From positions 1 through 33,711 of the forward strand of contig JAZRMU010000067.1 of the NCBI GenBank assembly GCA_045647785.1: 33,711 nt of DNA, in the 5' to 3' direction. Made by a program: the position numbers and the translations under genes. Origin of the DNA: SIG565 sp045647785. GTDB lineage: Bacteria > Bacillota > Clostridia > Oscillospirales > Acutalibacteraceae. The stretch's first letter is position 1; every line of letters begins with the position of its first letter. The notes under the pieces are model-generated. The model searched no databases. It had not been told where the DNA came from and was given only the letters and a program-made list of their open reading frames with translations. Below are positions 1 through 8,414 of the stretch, piece after piece.

Positions 1-732
1 AGCCTTTTGCATCCACTCGGGTGAGGGCTTAATGCGTAGATTCTTAACATCTCTGCCTACATAGCGCGGACAAAGCTCATAGTTTTCAACATCGATTTTA
101 ATATAATCGTTAATTTCCTCGCCTACTGTTTTATATGCGGGTACGGGTGCTTTAAATTCTGTGCCGACAACAACACCTATTTCCTTTGCAACACCCATAA
201 AGCAGTTGCAATCGGGACGGTTTGCCGTGATTTTGAAATCGATTATATAATCATTAAGACCAAGCACATCGCGCATATCTGTACCAATAACGGTATCAGG
301 CTTTAATATCAAAATACCGTTAACCGACGCGCCCTCGTAATCAGCTTCAGTGAGGCACAGCTCCTCGCCAGAACAGAGCATACCATTTGATTCTACACCG
401 CGAAGCTTACCCGCCTTAATGTGCATTCCATTGGGAAGATAGCTGTTATCCAGCGCTGCGGGAACAATATCACCAACGGCAATATTATTAGCACCTGTTA
501 CAATTTGCACAAGCTCGCCTTTGCCTATATCCATTTGGCAAATCTGCAAATGGTCGCTGTTTTCGTGTGGGGCGAGCGCTGCAATTTTAGCAGCAACAAC
601 ATTTTTAATGCTGTCGCCTGTATTTTCAATAGACTCTACCTCGAAGCCTGCCATAACCATTTTATCGCAAAGCTCTTGAACGGGCACATTTATATCAACA
701 TAGTATTTAAGTGCATTAAGTGAAATTTTCAT
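1..732 (-). CDS. pheT: Phenylalanine--tRNA ligase beta subunit, N-terminal part (runs off window)
   Basis: Beta chain of the alpha2-beta2 phenylalanyl-tRNA synthetase, which charges tRNA-Phe in the cytoplasm. Only the first 244 codons are present and the gene continues beyond base 1. The translation opens MKISLNALKYYVDINVPV, the usual PheT start, and goes on through the tRNA-binding OB-fold domain at about residues 40-150 (motifs GANNI, GMLCSGEELCL), then the segment DYIIDFKITANRPDC that leads into the B3/B4 editing region. The ATG at 732 follows a GGGGGAG ribosome binding site. The gene starts 17 bases after the pheS stop, so the two are one operon behind the phenylalanine T-box leader. Nothing looks damaged in the visible part. 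Identification is by family recognition and is secure. Confidence 0.95.
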   Translation of the reverse strand, partial: MKISLNALKYYVDINVPVQELCDKMVMAGFEVESIENTGDSIKNVVAAKIAALAPHENSDHLQICQMDIGKGELVQIVTGANNIAVGDIVPAALDNSYLPNGMHIKAGKLRGVESNGMLCSGEELCLTEADYEGASVNGILILKPDTVIGTDMRDVLGLNDYIIDFKITANRPDCNCFMGVAKEIGVVVGTEFKAPVPAYKTVGEEINDYIKIDVENYELCPRYVGRDVKNLRIKPSPEWMQKA

Positions 733-749
733 CGTTTTCTCCCCCTTTC

Positions 750-1769
750 TTAAAACTGCTCCAGAAAACGCTTGTCGTTTTCAAATAGTAAACGGATATC
801 GCTGATTTTATAGCGAGTTGTTGTCAGTCGGTCAAGACCGATGCCGAAGGCAAAGCCCGAATAAACCTCGGGGTCGATGCCACAGTTACGAAGAACATTC
901 GGGTGCACCATACCTGCGCCCAAAATTTCTATCCAGCCGCTGCCCTTGCATACACGGCATCCCTTGCCGCCGCATTCAGAACAGGTTACATCAACCTCAA
1001 CGCTAGGCTCTGTGAACGGGAAAAAGGAGGGACGGAATTTAACGGCAGTATCCTTACCGTAAATCTCCTGAGCAAACTGCTCAAGCACGCCTTTAAGGTC
1101 GCACATTGTAACTCCCTTATCAACTACCAAGCCCTCTATCTGATGGAAAACCGGAGAATGGGTAGCATCCACCTCATCTGCACGGAAAACGCGACCGGGG
1201 CAGATAATACGAATGGGCGGAGTGCGGTTTTCCATTGTTCTGATTTGGGCTGCCGAGGTCTGCGTGCGAAGCAACAGACCTTCGCCCAGATAAAATGTAT
1301 CCTGCATATCACGGGCGGGATGGTCGGCAGGCACATTAAGTGCTTCGAAATTATAGTGATCGGTTTCTACTTCCGGACCGTCAACAACATCAAAGCCCAT
1401 TGACTGGAATATATCAATCATATCGTCAAGCACGGTATTAAGCGGATGCAATTTACCGGTTTCGCGCTTTTTGGCGGGCATTGTGATATCCAGAGTTTCC
1501 GCCTTAAGCTTTAGCTCTGTTTCATAAGCCTTAAGCTCAGCGTTTTTTTCATCGATTAATGCTTCGAGTGCAGCCTTTGCCTCGTTCACAAGCTGACCCA
1601 TAATCGGGCGCTCCTCGGCCGACAACGAGCCCATCATTTTAAGTATCGCAGTAAGCTCACCCTTTTTACCAAGGTATTTTACCCTTAATTCATCAGTTTC
1701 CTTAAGACTTTCGGCAGCGTTTAATGCTGCTATAGCCTCACTTTTAATGTTTTCTAACTTCGCCTTCAT
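750..1769 (-). CDS. pheS: Phenylalanine--tRNA ligase alpha subunit
   Basis: Catalytic alpha chain of phenylalanyl-tRNA synthetase, 339 residues, normal length for the family. The N-terminal coiled-coil arm is residues 1-90. The class II core follows, with HPLNTVLDDMIDIFQSMGF, the motif 2 area around FRADEVDATHSPVFHQIEG, and the C-terminal motif 3 GFAFGIGLDRLT. I chose the ATG at 1769, MKAKLENIK, because it has GGAGG seven bases upstream and matches other PheS N-termini. The frame stays open upstream to 1946, but that extension lies inside the T-box leader and is not coding. A CxxC pair set (CSECGGKGCRVC, near residue 265) is seen in many PheS proteins. Expression is expected to rise when tRNA-Phe is uncharged, through the leader at 1770-2049. 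Confidence 0.97.
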   Translation of the reverse strand: MKAKLENIKSEAIAALNAAESLKETDELRVKYLGKKGELTAILKMMGSLSAEERPIMGQLVNEAKAALEALIDEKNAELKAYETELKLKAETLDITMPAKKRETGKLHPLNTVLDDMIDIFQSMGFDVVDGPEVETDHYNFEALNVPADHPARDMQDTFYLGEGLLLRTQTSAAQIRTMENRTPPIRIICPGRVFRADEVDATHSPVFHQIEGLVVDKGVTMCDLKGVLEQFAQEIYGKDTAVKFRPSFFPFTEPSVEVDVTCSECGGKGCRVCKGSGWIEILGAGMVHPNVLRNCGIDPEVYSGFAFGIGLDRLTTTRYKISDIRLLFENDKRFLEQF

Positions 1770-2049
1770 AAATTCCTCCAAAAAAATAAGCTTCGCCCCT
1801 ATAGAAAGGGACGAAGCTAAAAAATCTAAACTCCGCGGTACCACCCGCATTTCCGCCTGAAGCGGACACTTAAAAGGCTTTAACGGACCAATCCGACAGC
1901 ACCTACTTTTTAGTTCAGCGCTGCTGCTCAAAAGGGAACTTCGCATTTACACTATGCTTCGCGGGCTTTCAGCCGATGACCCACAATCTCTGTAGCGGTT
2001 ATAAATACTACTTTACTTTTTCTCTGCATTTATAAATATAATAATTACT
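1770..2049 (-). promoter_or_regulatory. T-box riboswitch leader, specifier UUC (Phe)
   Basis: Untranslated leader of pheST that binds uncharged tRNA-Phe and switches between termination and antitermination. On the minus strand the conserved T-box GGGTGGTACCGCGG is at 1846-1833. It is followed by a terminator hairpin with arms 1818-1807 and 1800-1789 and a T run at 1788-1781. Upstream are a stem I AGAGA motif, a GCTGAAAG segment, and the context GAAGTTCCC, in which TTC at 1938-1936 is the likely specifier codon for Phe. The specifier matches the downstream genes. The 5' end is inferred from the promoter at 2056-2084. The stem I fold was not computed. Confidence 0.93.
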
Positions 2050-2055
2050 TTATTA

Positions 2056-2084
2056 ATGATATCATAGAAAACTTGTTTTTGCAA
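2056..2084 (-). promoter_or_regulatory. Predicted promoter of the T-box-pheST operon
   Basis: On the minus strand TTGCAA (2084-2079) is separated by 17 bases from TATCAT (2061-2056), so transcription would start near 2049, just before the T-box leader. The -35 box overlaps a short hairpin (CTTG, six-base loop, CAAG, then TTTT, 2085-2066) that may weakly terminate the upstream transporter gene. Confidence 0.55.
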
Positions 2085-2087
2085 GCC

Positions 2088-3455
2088 TTATTTAAAGTAA
2101 TTTACAAGACCAATTACGAATAAAGCTGCAATAATTACGGGCAGAATATAGGTTAAATAAAAACTCATCCATTTTTTAACCTTATAGCCCTTGCCTGTGT
2201 TAGCTTCCTCCATAAAATTCTTGAAGCCCCAGCCGCGTTTGCTTGTGCAGAAGAGTACGAAAATAAGCGAGCCTAAAGGCAGCAGAATATTACTTACAAT
2301 AAAGTCCTCTAAATCCATAAAGGTATTGCCAGCCTTTAAAGGCTGGAATGCCGACCAAAGGTTAAAGCCGAGCACGCAAGGAACCGATAGAACGAACATT
2401 AAAATACCGTTTATAATACTTGCCTTTTTCTTTGAAACACCTGTTAAATCAATGAACGAAGCGTTAATATTCTCGAACACTGCAAAAACCGTGGAAAGTG
2501 CTGCAAATGATAGGAACAGGAAGAAAAGGCTTCCCCAAATTCTGCCGCCCGGCATATTGCTGAAAACGGTTGGCAGAGTTTCGAAAATAAGAGGGGGTCC
2601 GGCATTAACATCTACATTATATGCCGAGCAAGCGGGGAAAATTATAAGACCCGAACAAATAGCAACAAAGGTATCAAGGATGCTTACATTTACTGCCTCA
2701 CCCATTAAAGAACGCTCTTTGCTTAAATAGCTGCCGAAAATAGCCATTGAGCCAATACCGAGGCTCAAGGTGAAAAACGCCTGATTCATAGCCGCAACAA
2801 TAACATTAAACGGACCTGCAGCCTTAAAGTTCTCAATACTGGGAAGCAAATAAAACTTAAGGCCATCTGCGCCGCCCTTTAAGAATACGCTATTCATAGC
2901 AAGCGCTACCATTATAATTAAGAGAGCAAGCATCATATATTTTGTTATTCTTTCAAGTCCCTTTTGCAGACTGAAGGAGCAAACTACGAAGCCAATAACT
3001 ACAACAAAGCCCATATAACAAAGCATTGTTATGGGGTCGGATACCATAGCGCCAAAGGCAGCCTTTGCACCCGCAGCATCAACATTTACATACTTGCCGC
3101 TTGCGGTATCAACGAAATACTTCAACAACCAGCCTGCAACCGATGTATAGAACATCATAAGCAGATAGTTGCCCGCTACAGCCAAATATGAATGCCAATG
3201 CCATTTAGAGCCCGCAGGCTCTAATTCTTTATACATTTTAGCGGGGCTTTTCTGACTTGCTCGACCAAGGGCAAACTCCATTGTCATTACAGGGATACCC
3301 ATTACTACAAGAAAGAACAAATAAATAAGTACAAATATTGCACCGCCGTTTTGACCGGTTATATAAGGGAATTTCCAAACATTACCAAGACCTATAGCGC
3401 AGCCTGCACTCAATAGAATAAAGCCTAAACGGCTGCCTAGCTTTTCTCTTTCCAT
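2088..3455 (-). CDS. Sodium-dependent transporter, NSS (SNF/LeuT) family
   Basis: Membrane symporter that moves a small amino acid or amine together with sodium into the cell. It has 455 residues and about 11-12 hydrophobic segments, with the LeuT fold expected from the family. The first helix carries the NSS signature (LSAGCAIGLGNVWKFPYI, then NGGAIF), which forms the sodium and substrate sites. The start at ATG 3455 (MEREKLGSRLG) has GGAGG five bases upstream; an ATG at 3470 would place that ribosome binding site inside the gene. It begins 17 bases after the stop of the PASTA protein gene and so is probably co-transcribed with it. The substrate cannot be read from the sequence. Proximity to pheST makes an aromatic amino acid conceivable, but pheST has its own promoter, so this is only a guess. 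Confidence 0.9.
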   Translation of the reverse strand: MEREKLGSRLGFILLSAGCAIGLGNVWKFPYITGQNGGAIFVLIYLFFLVVMGIPVMTMEFALGRASQKSPAKMYKELEPAGSKWHWHSYLAVAGNYLLMMFYTSVAGWLLKYFVDTASGKYVNVDAAGAKAAFGAMVSDPITMLCYMGFVVVIGFVVCSFSLQKGLERITKYMMLALLIIMVALAMNSVFLKGGADGLKFYLLPSIENFKAAGPFNVIVAAMNQAFFTLSLGIGSMAIFGSYLSKERSLMGEAVNVSILDTFVAICSGLIIFPACSAYNVDVNAGPPLIFETLPTVFSNMPGGRIWGSLFFLFLSFAALSTVFAVFENINASFIDLTGVSKKKASIINGILMFVLSVPCVLGFNLWSAFQPLKAGNTFMDLEDFIVSNILLPLGSLIFVLFCTSKRGWGFKNFMEEANTGKGYKVKKWMSFYLTYILPVIIAALFVIGLVNYFK

Positions 3456-3472
3456 TTTATCCTCCAACACGC

Positions 3473-5245
3473 TTAATTTTGAGTATTATTATCGTTGTTG
3501 TTTTCGCTGCCCTCTTCGGTATCGCTACCGCCTTGAGCGCCGTTTTCCCCATAATAAGCATTTATATAGATTTTAACTGCCGAATCGGTATCGAGCTTTG
3601 TGCCTGCGGGGATTTTGGTGCCAAGTACCTCATAATTTTGATTCTTGGCAGTTTCCTCATGCACAACCTCAGTATGAATATTTTCAAACAGGAAGCCCTG
3701 CTTCATGAGTGCTAATACCGCTTGGTCCTTGGTCATACCCGTTACATTGACAAGCGATACCATACGAGGTCCAAGGCTCAAGGTAAGCTCAATTTTTGTT
3801 TCCTTTTTAACGCTTTGGTCGGAGGTGGGTGTTTGCGCTATAACATATCCCTTCGGATATGTATCGCTAAACTGCTTATCCTTAACCTCAAACTCAAAAA
3901 GAATTGTATAATCTATGTTTTCAATAATCTCTGCATAGGGTTTACCTATAAGGTTGGGCACCTGATGCAGTTTTTCTCCATCTGTCGGAGGCTGCGTTGG
4001 TACGGGATTATCGTTCTTATCGTTCGGTACAACAATGCTGCTGCCGCCTTCATTACCTGCGGGCTTATTATAGCCGCCGCCATCGCTGGGCTTGCCTGTT
4101 AATATGAAGAAAATTACAGCAATAACAATAAATACCGCTGCCGTTATTGCAGAGGAGATTATCGCATATTTTTTACCCGAATTATTCTTTTCCTTTTTAG
4201 GCTTCTCTTCCTTTTTTGGCTTTTGGGATACCACAACAGGTTCTGCATTTTTAGGTGGAGCATTAAAGGTTACTGTAGCATCACTCACAACGGGGGTGAG
4301 TCCAATACGGAAAGCTTCCATATCGGCAATACGATTATTTGGCATAATCTGCAGACCGTTTGCAAGAGTGGAAAGCACATATTTCGGCAGGGTTTCAACA
4401 AATCTTGCGGGAATTTGCAGGTTATCGTTAGAAATTCTTTCAGCCGCATCGGTAGGCGCTGCGCCCATAAGCACACGGAAAAGTGTTGCCGCCATACCAT
4501 AAACATCGGTGTGTTTACCGTCCTTCAATTCTAAATCAAAGCCATACTGCTCGGTCGCCGAGAAGCCAGGGAAAAGCTGCATTGATATGCTACTTTTTGC
4601 CATTCTGACGCTTCTGATGCAAATGCCTGTAAGCCTTAATTTACCATCGCGACCAACTATAACTGTTTCGGGTGAGATGCCGCGATGAATAATACGCGCA
4701 TCGTGAAGCCCCTGAACGGTTGTTATAAGCGGCAAAAACAGGGGGCGTGCCTGCTCCCAACTTAAATTACCGCCATTGCGGATTAAGAATTCTCGCAGAG
4801 TAATACCCGAAACGGATTTGCAGATGCTGTACGCAGTGCTGTTATCCTCAAACACCTCGATAACCGGAAGCAAGGCAGGCAAATCGCCAAGCGCTGCCAG
4901 AGCACGATGCAGCTCTAAAAAGTTCATTATACCTTCGTTGAAAATGAACTCTTCGCCCGATTTTATACCGACTGTTTTATCGCTGTTTCGCTTTGCCGCA
5001 TCAAGCGGAAAATACTCTCTGATATTTACAATTTGGTCTTCAATGTTATCCCAACCGATATATGTAACGCCCTCGCTGTTGAAATCGGTTACACGGCCTA
5101 TTAAGTACCTATCCTTTAACCAATAGTGAGTGGGAAGATATTCAGGTGCGTTCTGAATAGATGAATCGTAGCCGCAAATGGAGCAAACCTTTTCGCCGCC
5201 GTTATCGTTCATACAACCTATACATAATCTCTCTGTATTAAGCAT
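3473..5245 (-). CDS. PASTA-domain membrane protein with degenerate Ser/Thr kinase domain (probable pseudokinase)
   Basis: 590 residues. Order: N-terminal zinc ribbon (C8xxC11, C21xxC24); kinase-like domain at about 42-315; basic linker; one membrane helix at about 360-383; acidic/Pro-rich spacer; two PASTA repeats at about 427-493 and 495-563; Asn/Glu-rich tail. The layout is that of PrkC/Stk1 kinases, which sense muropeptides outside and phosphorylate proteins inside. The catalytic signatures are degraded: the Gly loop reads VTDFNSEGV, the VAIK lysine is Arg76 (VNIR), HRD is HRG at 187-189 with ISPET after it, and DFG aligns with GIC at 207-209. The late structural motif DVYGMA (247) is kept. 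A binding or scaffolding role is therefore more likely than phosphotransfer. The start at ATG 5245 has GGAGG upstream, and an in-frame ATG at 5257 lies ahead of it. The NSS transporter follows by 17 bases. Confidence 0.87.
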   Translation of the reverse strand: MLNTERLCIGCMNDNGGEKVCSICGYDSSIQNAPEYLPTHYWLKDRYLIGRVTDFNSEGVTYIGWDNIEDQIVNIREYFPLDAAKRNSDKTVGIKSGEEFIFNEGIMNFLELHRALAALGDLPALLPVIEVFEDNSTAYSICKSVSGITLREFLIRNGGNLSWEQARPLFLPLITTVQGLHDARIIHRGISPETVIVGRDGKLRLTGICIRSVRMAKSSISMQLFPGFSATEQYGFDLELKDGKHTDVYGMAATLFRVLMGAAPTDAAERISNDNLQIPARFVETLPKYVLSTLANGLQIMPNNRIADMEAFRIGLTPVVSDATVTFNAPPKNAEPVVVSQKPKKEEKPKKEKNNSGKKYAIISSAITAAVFIVIAVIFFILTGKPSDGGGYNKPAGNEGGSSIVVPNDKNDNPVPTQPPTDGEKLHQVPNLIGKPYAEIIENIDYTILFEFEVKDKQFSDTYPKGYVIAQTPTSDQSVKKETKIELTLSLGPRMVSLVNVTGMTKDQAVLALMKQGFLFENIHTEVVHEETAKNQNYEVLGTKIPAGTKLDTDSAVKIYINAYYGENGAQGGSDTEEGSENNNDNNTQN

Positions 5246-5276
5246 AACTACCTCCAAATTAGTAGATTATTTGTAC

Positions 5277-5285
5277 ATTATACCA
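5277..5285 (-). promoter_or_regulatory. Extended -10 promoter of the PASTA protein/NSS transporter operon
   Basis: The minus strand reads TGGTATAAT, an extended -10 box, 31 bases before the start codon at 5245. No good -35 box is visible 17 bases upstream. The same TGGTATAAT string also precedes ligA and the surface protein gene in this window. Confidence 0.55.
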
Positions 5286-5308
5286 TAAAAAAACCGAAAT
5301 GTACAGTT

Positions 5309-6013
5309 TTATTTGCCGCTTGCCTCGCAATAGTTAATGGGCAATATCTTACCAAACACGCAGGTGTGCTTGGGGGTTACCAACCTATCCTCGTGCATCG
5401 AACCAAAAAACCAATGCTTATAGCTGCAGCTTTCATCAATCTCCTCAAAAAAACCGTTCAGCTTATTTACGCCCTCTGACGCGCCGCTGCGAAGTAGCAT
5501 TGCACTCTTAACAAGGCTTGGCGGCTCGTGGGTGATGATATAATCAACCTCGAGTTCATTATCGTCAAGCCGCCTTGCGGCATCTGCAATTTCGGCGGGT
5601 GTAGGCATTTCCTCGCGCCACCAAAGTCCCGCCGGCACGCGCATATCCTTATCGGCGCTCTCTCCGCCACCAAAGGTGAAAATGCTGTCGCCCTCGATAT
5701 TATAAATCTGTCCGCGCATCAGGTGCAGCAAATTATCGCGAATGCGATGCACCATGCCGCCCTTCCAATAGGTAACGCGCCCCATACTTATTTTATCGAG
5801 GTTATCGTGAGTACCATCTAAAAATGCTACGGTAAATTTGCGAGAACCCAAATATTTAATATACTCGCGCTCCTCCTTGCCGCCTGCCCAAAGGTAACCA
5901 AAATCACCGCAAACAATGAGTGTATCACCTTTTTTCAGCTTACGCCACTCGCGGTCATAAAGCCGCTCGGGTGCGCCGTGCATATCGCCAGTTATATAAA
6001 CCAAATGCTTCAC
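5309..6013 (-). CDS. Calcineurin-like metallophosphoesterase
   Basis: 234-residue cytoplasmic protein of the calcineurin-like phosphoesterase superfamily, which hydrolyses phosphoesters with a two-metal centre. The metal-binding motifs are in order: GDMHG near residue 9, GDFGYLW near 36, GTHDN near 67 (the usual GNHD/E motif with Thr for Asn), THEPP near 160 and GSMHED near 204. No signal peptide or membrane segment is seen. The start is GTG at 6013; the ribosome binding site AGGCGG lies very close to it and is weak. The gene is divergent from the carboxypeptidase gene, and the PASTA protein gene follows in the same direction but with its own likely promoter. The substrate is unknown. Confidence 0.85.
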   Translation of the reverse strand: MKHLVYITGDMHGAPERLYDREWRKLKKGDTLIVCGDFGYLWAGGKEEREYIKYLGSRKFTVAFLDGTHDNLDKISMGRVTYWKGGMVHRIRDNLLHLMRGQIYNIEGDSIFTFGGGESADKDMRVPAGLWWREEMPTPAEIADAARRLDDNELEVDYIITHEPPSLVKSAMLLRSGASEGVNKLNGFFEEIDESCSYKHWFFGSMHEDRLVTPKHTCVFGKILPINYCEASGK

Positions 6014-6026
6014 CGCCTAAATTTCT

Positions 6027-6082
6027 CTTTACTTTACCGAAAGATATTGTATAATTATATTGTAACATCTTTTCGAGGTAAA
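6027..6082. promoter_or_regulatory. Back-to-back promoters for the phosphoesterase and carboxypeptidase genes
   Basis: Plus strand: TATAAT at 6050-6055 with a weak -35 (TTTACT, 6028-6033). Minus strand: TATAAT at 6059-6054 with TTTACC at 6082-6077, 17 bases away. The two -10 boxes overlap, so the promoters probably compete. The -35 boxes are poor, so this is a tentative call. Confidence 0.4.
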
Positions 6083-6086
6083 TGCT

Positions 6087-7412
6087 ATGATTAAAAAACT
6101 TACTATCTTTATTTTAACATTTTTATTGATAATTTCAACACTTTCTTGCAATGCTTTTGCATATCAAATAAGCGGCTTTGAGCTTGATGCACATACGGCG
6201 CTGCTTATTAGCCTTGATACCGATGAGGTTTTATTCAGCCAGAATGCAGATGATAAGGTGTATCCTGCATCGCTCACCAAAATGCTGACCGCGGTTATTA
6301 TGATAGAAAACACCGAAAATCTTGACACCGAGCTTATAACCTATACTAAAGAGGCAAACAACGAAATACTTGGTACAGGCTCGGTAGTTCTAGGACTTAA
6401 AATCGGAGAGCAGGTTACCGCGCGCGATGCGCTGTACGGACTGCTTGTGTCCTCGGGCGGCGATATCGCCTACGCTATCGCCCACCACTACGGTGGAAAT
6501 ACTGCAGGCTTTGTGGAGCTTATGAATAATAAAGCCAAGGAAATAGGTCTTGTGAATTCTCATTTCGGCAATCCTGTGGGACTGCACGACAGCGAAACCT
6601 ACACAACGGGTAATGATATTGCAAAGCTTGCTAAATACGCTCTGCAATATGATATTTTCAAAACCGTTACCTCTACTGTAAAATATACGATTCCCGCAAC
6701 CAATATGTCGGGGGCTCGCAGCTTTACTACAACAAATTATTTAACCAACCCTACCACAAACTATTTTTACAAGTATGCAAGCGGCATTAAAACGGGCTTC
6801 ACAGACGAGGCGGGTCGCTGCGTTGTCAGCACCGCAAGCTATGAGGGCTATAACTACCTTTGTGTTATCATGGGCTGCAAAAACAAAAATGGAAAGCGAA
6901 ACGAGTTTTTGGACAGTTCCAACCTTTACCGCTGGGCATTCAATAATTTTGAATATAAATCCATTTTGGATACGACCAAGCCCGTAACCGAAATAAAGGT
7001 TAATTTATCCCTTGATACCGACCACATACCGCTTTACGCCGAAAAGAATTTAACACAGCTTTTCCCGAAAACCGCCGATTCCTCAACCATCACAATTAAA
7101 CCAACGCTAAACTATGAGGAAATTGATGCGCCTGTTACCGCAGGTACAGTGCTCGGCACTGCCGATGTCATCTATTCCGAGCAGGTTATAGGCACTGTAA
7201 ACCTCGTTGCAGGTGAGACGGTGGAATCTAGCTTTATACTCGTTGTTTCCCGCGCACTTAAAAATATTTTCACCTCCACCGCATTTAAGATTATTATTGC
7301 GATAGCGATATTGGCGCTGCTTATTTATATAGCGCTTATTATTAAGCTTAACTACGGCAAGAAAAACCACCGCAAGGTGAAATATATTCCGATGGATAAA
7401 AACAAGAAATAG
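6087..7412 (+). CDS. D-alanyl-D-alanine carboxypeptidase (peptidase S11, PBP5/DacF type)
   Basis: Penicillin-binding protein that trims the terminal D-Ala from peptidoglycan stem peptides outside the membrane. It has 441 residues: signal peptide 1-25, S11 catalytic domain about 30-270, a C-terminal beta domain, and a membrane anchor at about 397-420 followed by a basic tail. The acyl-enzyme serine lies in SLTK at 62-65 and the third motif KTG is at 235-237. The second motif, normally SGN, reads SGG at 123-125. The anchor is a true transmembrane helix rather than the amphipathic helix of E. coli PBP5. The ATG at 6087 has GAGG upstream. The gene stands alone and ends in a strong terminator. A sporulation (DacF) or vegetative (DacA) role cannot be told apart here. 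Confidence 0.92.
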   Translation: MIKKLTIFILTFLLIISTLSCNAFAYQISGFELDAHTALLISLDTDEVLFSQNADDKVYPASLTKMLTAVIMIENTENLDTELITYTKEANNEILGTGSVVLGLKIGEQVTARDALYGLLVSSGGDIAYAIAHHYGGNTAGFVELMNNKAKEIGLVNSHFGNPVGLHDSETYTTGNDIAKLAKYALQYDIFKTVTSTVKYTIPATNMSGARSFTTTNYLTNPTTNYFYKYASGIKTGFTDEAGRCVVSTASYEGYNYLCVIMGCKNKNGKRNEFLDSSNLYRWAFNNFEYKSILDTTKPVTEIKVNLSLDTDHIPLYAEKNLTQLFPKTADSSTITIKPTLNYEEIDAPVTAGTVLGTADVIYSEQVIGTVNLVAGETVESSFILVVSRALKNIFTSTAFKIIIAIAILALLIYIALIIKLNYGKKNHRKVKYIPMDKNKK

Positions 7413-7422
7413 GCATTATTTA

Positions 7423-7453
7423 ACCCCCGCGTTAAACGCGGGGGTGTTTTTTT
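7423..7453 (+). terminator. Intrinsic terminator after the carboxypeptidase gene
   Basis: Perfect nine-base arms ACCCCCGCG (7423-7431) and CGCGGGGGT (7437-7445) with a five-base loop, followed by a T-rich run. Confidence 0.93.
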
Positions 7454-7529
7454 ACTGCTTTATTTCCACTTCAATATATACAATAATTAAATCCAATAAT
7501 CCTACCCATAAGATTTTGTGTGGGTTAGC

Positions 7530-8414
7530 TTACATATTCGGATATTCGCCGTTATCTATTTTCTTGCCTATGGCATCTACTACAGCCTCTTTATCCTCCT
7601 TATAGGTTACACCGTACCATTTATCCTCTGCCACGAGCACCTTGGCACGCTTTTCGCCCGATTTGATAAGAATATCAACTACACTCGGGAGATAGAACTC
7701 GGCTTTGGGTGTATCAATTTTTTCGGCAAGGAATTTATTAAATTCTCGCTCTAAATACGAGAAAATGTCGGGTGTAAAGCCCCACATATTCATTGATACA
7801 ACCGTATCGGGAGAAAGAGCAGTCCAGGTTTCGCCATCATCCTCAGTAAATCGGCAATCCACAATTTTGGTGCGCTCGGTAATATTGGTTAAAAATTCAT
7901 TATCTGTCTCGCACACGCCGCGCGACACATAGCCGTTTTCGGTTAAGGTATTAGCAAGGCGGAATCCTACCATACAATAGTTTTCGGTCTGCTCGCTTAA
8001 ATACTCATAAAGCTTGCAAAAAGCACTTTTGCCATAGAAATCGTCGGCATTTATAACCGCAAACGGTTCATTCACTACGCCTTTGCAGCATAGAATCGCA
8101 TGACCTGTACCCCAAGGCTTTTCACGCTCCTCAGGACAAACATAGCCCTCGGGCAGATAGGTTTTTTCTTGAAATACATACTCTACCCTTACCCTTTTTT
8201 CGATTCTTTTGCCTACTAGCTCCTTGAAATCCTTTTCAATGCGGTGATTTATAACAAATACAACCTTATTAAATCCGGCTTCGACAGCATCATACACCGA
8301 AAAATCGAGTATAGCCTCGCCGTTTCTGCCAACGGGAGCAATCTGCTTAAGCCCGCCAAATCGGCTGCCCATACCTGCCGCCATTACCACCAGTGTTGCA
8401 TTAAAATTACTCAT
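7530..8414 (-). CDS. Sugar-phosphate nucleotidyltransferase family protein
   Basis: 294-residue cytoplasmic enzyme of the NTP-transferase fold, expected to join a sugar-1-phosphate and an NTP into an NDP-sugar. The nucleotide-binding signature AAGMGSRFGGLKQ lies near residues 10-22 and the metal-binding motif NADDFYG near 125. No hexapeptide repeats follow, so it is a nucleotidyltransferase without an acetyltransferase domain. The ATG at 8414 is chosen because GGAGA precedes it; upstream in-frame starts lie inside the preceding gene. It overlaps the stop of the sugar transferase gene by eight bases, which implies translational coupling and a joint role in making a surface polysaccharide. The exact sugar cannot be given. 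The plus-strand carboxypeptidase gene converges on it. Confidence 0.82.
   Translation of the reverse strand: MSNFNATLVVMAAGMGSRFGGLKQIAPVGRNGEAILDFSVYDAVEAGFNKVVFVINHRIEKDFKELVGKRIEKRVRVEYVFQEKTYLPEGYVCPEEREKPWGTGHAILCCKGVVNEPFAVINADDFYGKSAFCKLYEYLSEQTENYCMVGFRLANTLTENGYVSRGVCETDNEFLTNITERTKIVDCRFTEDDGETWTALSPDTVVSMNMWGFTPDIFSYLEREFNKFLAEKIDTPKAEFYLPSVVDILIKSGEKRAKVLVAEDKWYGVTYKEDKEAVVDAIGKKIDNGEYPNM

Noticed and set aside
903..1403. Plus-strand open frame of 166 codons across pheS
   Set aside because: It lies opposite the clearly coding pheS gene, has no ribosome binding site or family resemblance, and is a shadow frame.
1770..1946. Upstream extension of pheS by 59 codons
   Set aside because: The stretch is the T-box leader with its terminator, and the internal ATG at 1769 has a strong ribosome binding site.
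2191..2730. Plus-strand open frame of 179 codons across the NSS transporter gene
   Set aside because: Antisense shadow without start signals or recognisable motifs.
7504..7525. Hairpin CTACCCA...TGGGTTAG after the nucleotidyltransferase gene as a minus-strand terminator
   Set aside because: The stem is imperfect and no T run follows it on the minus strand.
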